A stretch of DNA of 64,000 nt, from assembly GCF_028435365.1 (NCBI RefSeq), contig NZ_JAGTJJ010000049.1, positions 22,506 to 86,505 on the forward strand. The letters are read 5' to 3'. Position numbers and translations under genes: made by a program. A model generated the notes under the pieces. It searched no databases, had not been told where the DNA came from, and saw only the letters and a list, made by a program, of their open reading frames with translations. The DNA comes from Polyangium jinanense. Lineage in GTDB: Bacteria > Myxococcota > Polyangia > Polyangiales > Polyangiaceae. Below are positions 60,523 to 64,000 of the stretch, piece after piece (within the stretch, counting starts at the first letter, position 1; each line of letters opens with the position of its first letter).

Positions 60523-62525
60523 CGGTCGTCGCGGTGGAGGGACACCTTGACCACCGGCTCTCCGGTAGCCTCCACCGTCACCTGGCCCTGATCCCAGACC
60601 ACGGTACCTGTGCCCATCTCCGTGACCTCGACCTGCCCCTGGGGCGTCGTCAGGGTGAGGGGGGCCGGGGTGAGGCCCAGATAGCCGGCAACCCAGCGGC
60701 CGCTTTCCGGGCTCGCCCATAACCAGGCTGCTTCAGGGCCACAAACCAGGCTGGCTTCACCGAGCTCCACCCGCCCGGTATTCGTCTGCCTGGCCGAAGG
60801 CGCTTCCAGCATGGGCCAGCCGATTTCACCGGCTTCTGTCCAGCGGCGTTTGAGTTTCCAGGCCATCAGCTCGACCTCCAGGCCCAACGCTTGGCCGTCA
60901 CGCTGGTAGGCAACCCGATAGACGCGTTCGCCTGCCGCTGCGTAGGTAAAGGGAGGCCCGAGCGTCTCCTCCACGGTTCCACGCAACACCTGCCGTCCAA
61001 AGGCGCGGCCATCCGGATAGGCATGGCGCTCGGCGACTTCCAGGTAAAAACAACAAATGGGTCGGCCCTCGTAAAAGAAGCCGGGCCAGTGCATCTCCCA
61101 GAATTGCTTGAATGGCCCCCGGTAGTTGTACGACTCGAGCACCAAGTCCCCGTCCCGTTCCACGAGTTCGAGGGGAGTTTCCCGGCCCAGAGGGGTCTGG
61201 GTCAAAGGACGCACCGCCATATATACATCGCCACTCCCAACGACGATCACCTGCCCTGGCGACACGAGCACGGGGAGGCTTTCGACCCGCTGCTCGCCGA
61301 CCCACAGCTCGTCGACCTGCGCCCGGTCCAACCAGATCAGGCAGGCTTTGGCGCTCTTGCCTTCGGTCATATTGGCCGGCGTGTAAAGACCGATGGCCTG
61401 ATTTTCGCGCTGGACACCCCAAAAGAGACCTTCATCCAGCAGGTTGCGACGCTTGGTCCGGTCGGTCGCATGGTAGAAGTCGCCGAACCACTTATCATCC
61501 AGGATATAACGGGTATAGAGAACCCCGGGCCGGGTTGCGCCCGGCCGCTGATAATGGAGCAAACAGACATTGGATTGAACCTGGTAGAGCTGGCTGGCCA
61601 CGCCCAGGGCAAACGTCGGGGTCTGATAGGTGGTGAAGCTGAATCCACGATCGCGCTCCGCGGTTTCGCTCACCTGAAAGACCGCGGGCAAACCTTCCAG
61701 GACCGCCTGGATCCAGGGAGGAACAATGCCCTCGGCGATCCAACTCTGGACCAGCTCGATCTCCGGCGGCGTTTCACAGACCACCGTGGAATGGTAGGCC
61801 CGGCTATGGGGACCGGCCCAACGGCCGGTGCCGGCGTGAAGGTGCAGGGCCACGCTCAGCGCCAGCCGGGCAGCCATGGCCCTGGCCCGCACGCGAGTGT
61901 CCCGGTGCTGAACCAGGTCTGCCAACTGTTTGAGCGCCCGCAGGGTGATGGAGGTATAGGTCGGGCTGTTGTACTCAAAAGGATGGCCTGAACGGTTGGT
62001 AAAGGCGATCCAGTAAACCAGCTTGTCATAACCCCGTTCGGCGATCGCCGTCTCGCCCAGCAACTCGCCGCCCAGGCAGGTATTGAGAATGTCCAGAACG
62101 GCAATGTTCGTATAAGCCACCAGCACATCCAGCCGCCGGATCTCTTCCAGACCCAGCCGAACGCTCTCCAGCACCCGGTCATGCATCACAGACGAGAGCC
62201 GGTCGCCATGTTGGAGCATCATGGGAATGAGAGCCTCCAGCACGAACTCGACCGCATTCAGGTCCTCGACGACCTCATCCTCCCGCATCCAGTAGAAGTT
62301 TCCGTAGTGGGGGTCGCGCTCATCCCGTTCCTGACAGCGCAGCACAGCCACCAGGATACGTTCCGAAAGCTCGATATCCTGGACCGCACCATGGGCAAGC
62401 AGTTGGGCCGCCAGCCGGGCCGCCAGCCGAGTTTCGTGGAAGGTCCCCACCTCGGTGCTCGTGCTGCGCATGAGGGTTTCGGGATTAAAATCCGGGGGCA
62501 ATGCCATCGGTTCAACGGCTGCCAT
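60516..62525 (-). CDS. 669-residue protein of foreign composition, unknown function
   Basis: 669 residues, cytoplasmic, without signal peptide. The middle is helical and contains Trp/Tyr-rich stretches (for example RYILDDKWFGDFYHATD, LWASPESGRWVAGYLG) that could suit a carbohydrate-active (alpha/alpha) barrel, but I recognise no catalytic motif and assign no family. The ATG at 62525 has AAAGGAG at 6 bases. Base composition differs from the neighbours: about 60% GC at 61501-61620 against about 72% at 59401-59460, with many A/T-ending codons (GCA, GAA, TTT, AAT). This suggests acquisition by transfer, perhaps from a non-myxobacterial donor. It is convergent with the Cys-rich lipoprotein. Confidence 0.75.
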   Translation of the reverse strand: MAAVEPMALPPDFNPETLMRSTSTEVGTFHETRLAARLAAQLLAHGAVQDIELSERILVAVLRCQERDERDPHYGNFYWMREDEVVEDLNAVEFVLEALIPMMLQHGDRLSSVMHDRVLESVRLGLEEIRRLDVLVAYTNIAVLDILNTCLGGELLGETAIAERGYDKLVYWIAFTNRSGHPFEYNSPTYTSITLRALKQLADLVQHRDTRVRARAMAARLALSVALHLHAGTGRWAGPHSRAYHSTVVCETPPEIELVQSWIAEGIVPPWIQAVLEGLPAVFQVSETAERDRGFSFTTYQTPTFALGVASQLYQVQSNVCLLHYQRPGATRPGVLYTRYILDDKWFGDFYHATDRTKRRNLLDEGLFWGVQRENQAIGLYTPANMTEGKSAKACLIWLDRAQVDELWVGEQRVESLPVLVSPGQVIVVGSGDVYMAVRPLTQTPLGRETPLELVERDGDLVLESYNYRGPFKQFWEMHWPGFFYEGRPICCFYLEVAERHAYPDGRAFGRQVLRGTVEETLGPPFTYAAAGERVYRVAYQRDGQALGLEVELMAWKLKRRWTEAGEIGWPMLEAPSARQTNTGRVELGEASLVCGPEAAWLWASPESGRWVAGYLGLTPAPLTLTTPQGQVEVTEMGTGTVVWDQGQVTVEATGEPVVKVSLHRDDRQ

Positions 62526-62895
62526 CGTAGCTCCTTTGATCGCGCCAGGTTTCTGGAAGCACGACAATGCAGAAAGAACGGGTTCGTCCCGCCGCTTGTC
62601 GAACCTTGTGGCCGCTCGCTCCATGGTTTTTGTGCAGCCTGGTCGACGGGCGCAAGGTCTCCGTCGAGCCTCGCATCGTGAGCACGGAGCGAGATGGACG
62701 TACCACCTCGTTGGTGGACGTCATGGCCTCCGGCCCACGCTCACGGCCCCGCGAGCAGGACAACCACCTACGCACCCTCGCATCCCGCGGGAACGGACCG
62801 CGGAGGGGGCGCCCCCTGAACGGAGGGCACGGTGTGAAGAAAAACCCGCCATCCACCCTCGACGCGGACGCGCCTCCGCGTTACAGGGGCGGACC
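62526..62895. other. Divergent intergenic region of foreign gene and last lipoprotein
   Basis: About 370 bases. A short hairpin (CCACC-TCGTT-GGTGG) lies near 62703. An open frame of about 110 codons crosses it on the plus strand but lacks a ribosome site and protein-like features. No transposase remnant, terminal repeat or clear promoter is visible. Confidence 0.5.
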
Positions 62896-63900
<1,005 letters not shown>

Positions 63901-63916
63901 ATCGCCGAGCGTAGCG

Positions 63917-63984
63917 CCGGGGTTTCACCCCGGACCCCGACCAGGGGTTGTCCACCCCTGGACCCGGACCAGGGCAAGCCCTGG
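63917..63984. repeat. Three consecutive intergenic hairpins
   Basis: CCGGGG-TTTCA-CCCCGG (63917-63933), CCAGGGG-TTGTCCA-CCCCTGG (63941-63961) and CCAGGGC-AA-GCCCTGG (63969-63984) follow each other just after the last gene. The loops and spacers (CGGACCCCGA, CCCGGA) are alike. The series looks like a reiterated palindromic intergenic element and probably also terminates the lipoprotein transcript. Confidence 0.65.
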
Positions 63985-64000
63985 ACGCGGGGCGACAGCG

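Overview
The window is a 64-kb stretch of a very GC-rich, gene-dense chromosome. It most resembles a large-genome myxobacterium of the Polyangiaceae type. The support is the codon usage (nearly always G or C in third position), a Hanks-type Ser/Thr kinase operon, a MYXO-CTERM-like surface protein, many lipoproteins with Gly/Ser-rich tethers and Cys-rich ectodomains, and DUF2169/PAAR/VgrG genes. This assignment is inference; I saw no rRNA, tRNA, insertion sequence, prophage or CRISPR array.

Layout. 1-2350 (minus): a BatA-like VWA membrane protein, cut by the window edge, and its DUF58 partner. 2572-6817: a large lipoprotein with Dictyostelium-type CTDC repeats, convergent across a strong terminator with a serine hydrolase. 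7083-10951: a HTH-STAND-TPR regulator, a 2OG-Fe(II) oxygenase and a Uma2-type nuclease. 10971-14787 (minus): an overlapping three-gene set of kinase, TPR membrane protein and beta-helix lipoprotein. 14818-19510: NADAR protein, MYXO-CTERM protein, signal peptidase I, and an ECF sigma factor coupled to an anti-sigma/VWA fusion. 19529-27475 (minus): a MoxR operon with a coiled-coil membrane protein, a large membrane protein and an ABC exporter. It lacks the DUF58/VWA pair that usually accompanies MoxR; such a pair lies at 1-2350.

28620-33387 (minus) is a three-gene unit with overlapping ends: lipoprotein, secreted pre-toxin (PT-TG) protein with a PD-(D/E)XK-like C-terminus, and a probable immunity protein. 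A 1148-residue P-loop/helical-repeat protein diverges from it. 37089-41608 holds surface lipoproteins, including a matrixin with a cysteine switch and a B-lectin domain behind a good sigma-54 promoter match.

41713-48951 is a type VI secretion accessory island. It runs vgrG, an ABC-like ATPase, two DUF1795 (EagR-type) chaperone candidates and a TM-PAAR protein with a prePAAR-like motif, convergent with a DUF2169 gene. 49072-54578 carries an ACT-malic enzyme, a diheme cytochrome-like protein, a RelE-like fusion, a secreted hydrolase and a TonB-like protein. 54604-58193 (minus) is a tight operon of metal-dependent hydrolase, CHAT-like protease and two lipoproteins. The right end has an M28 peptidase, a lipoprotein, a compositionally foreign 669-residue gene, a last lipoprotein and three consecutive hairpins.

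The strongest candidates for undescribed biology are the lipoprotein/pre-toxin/immunity unit (28620-33387), the vgrG-ATPase-EagR-prePAAR cassette (43986-48951) and the CHAT-protease operon (54604-58193).
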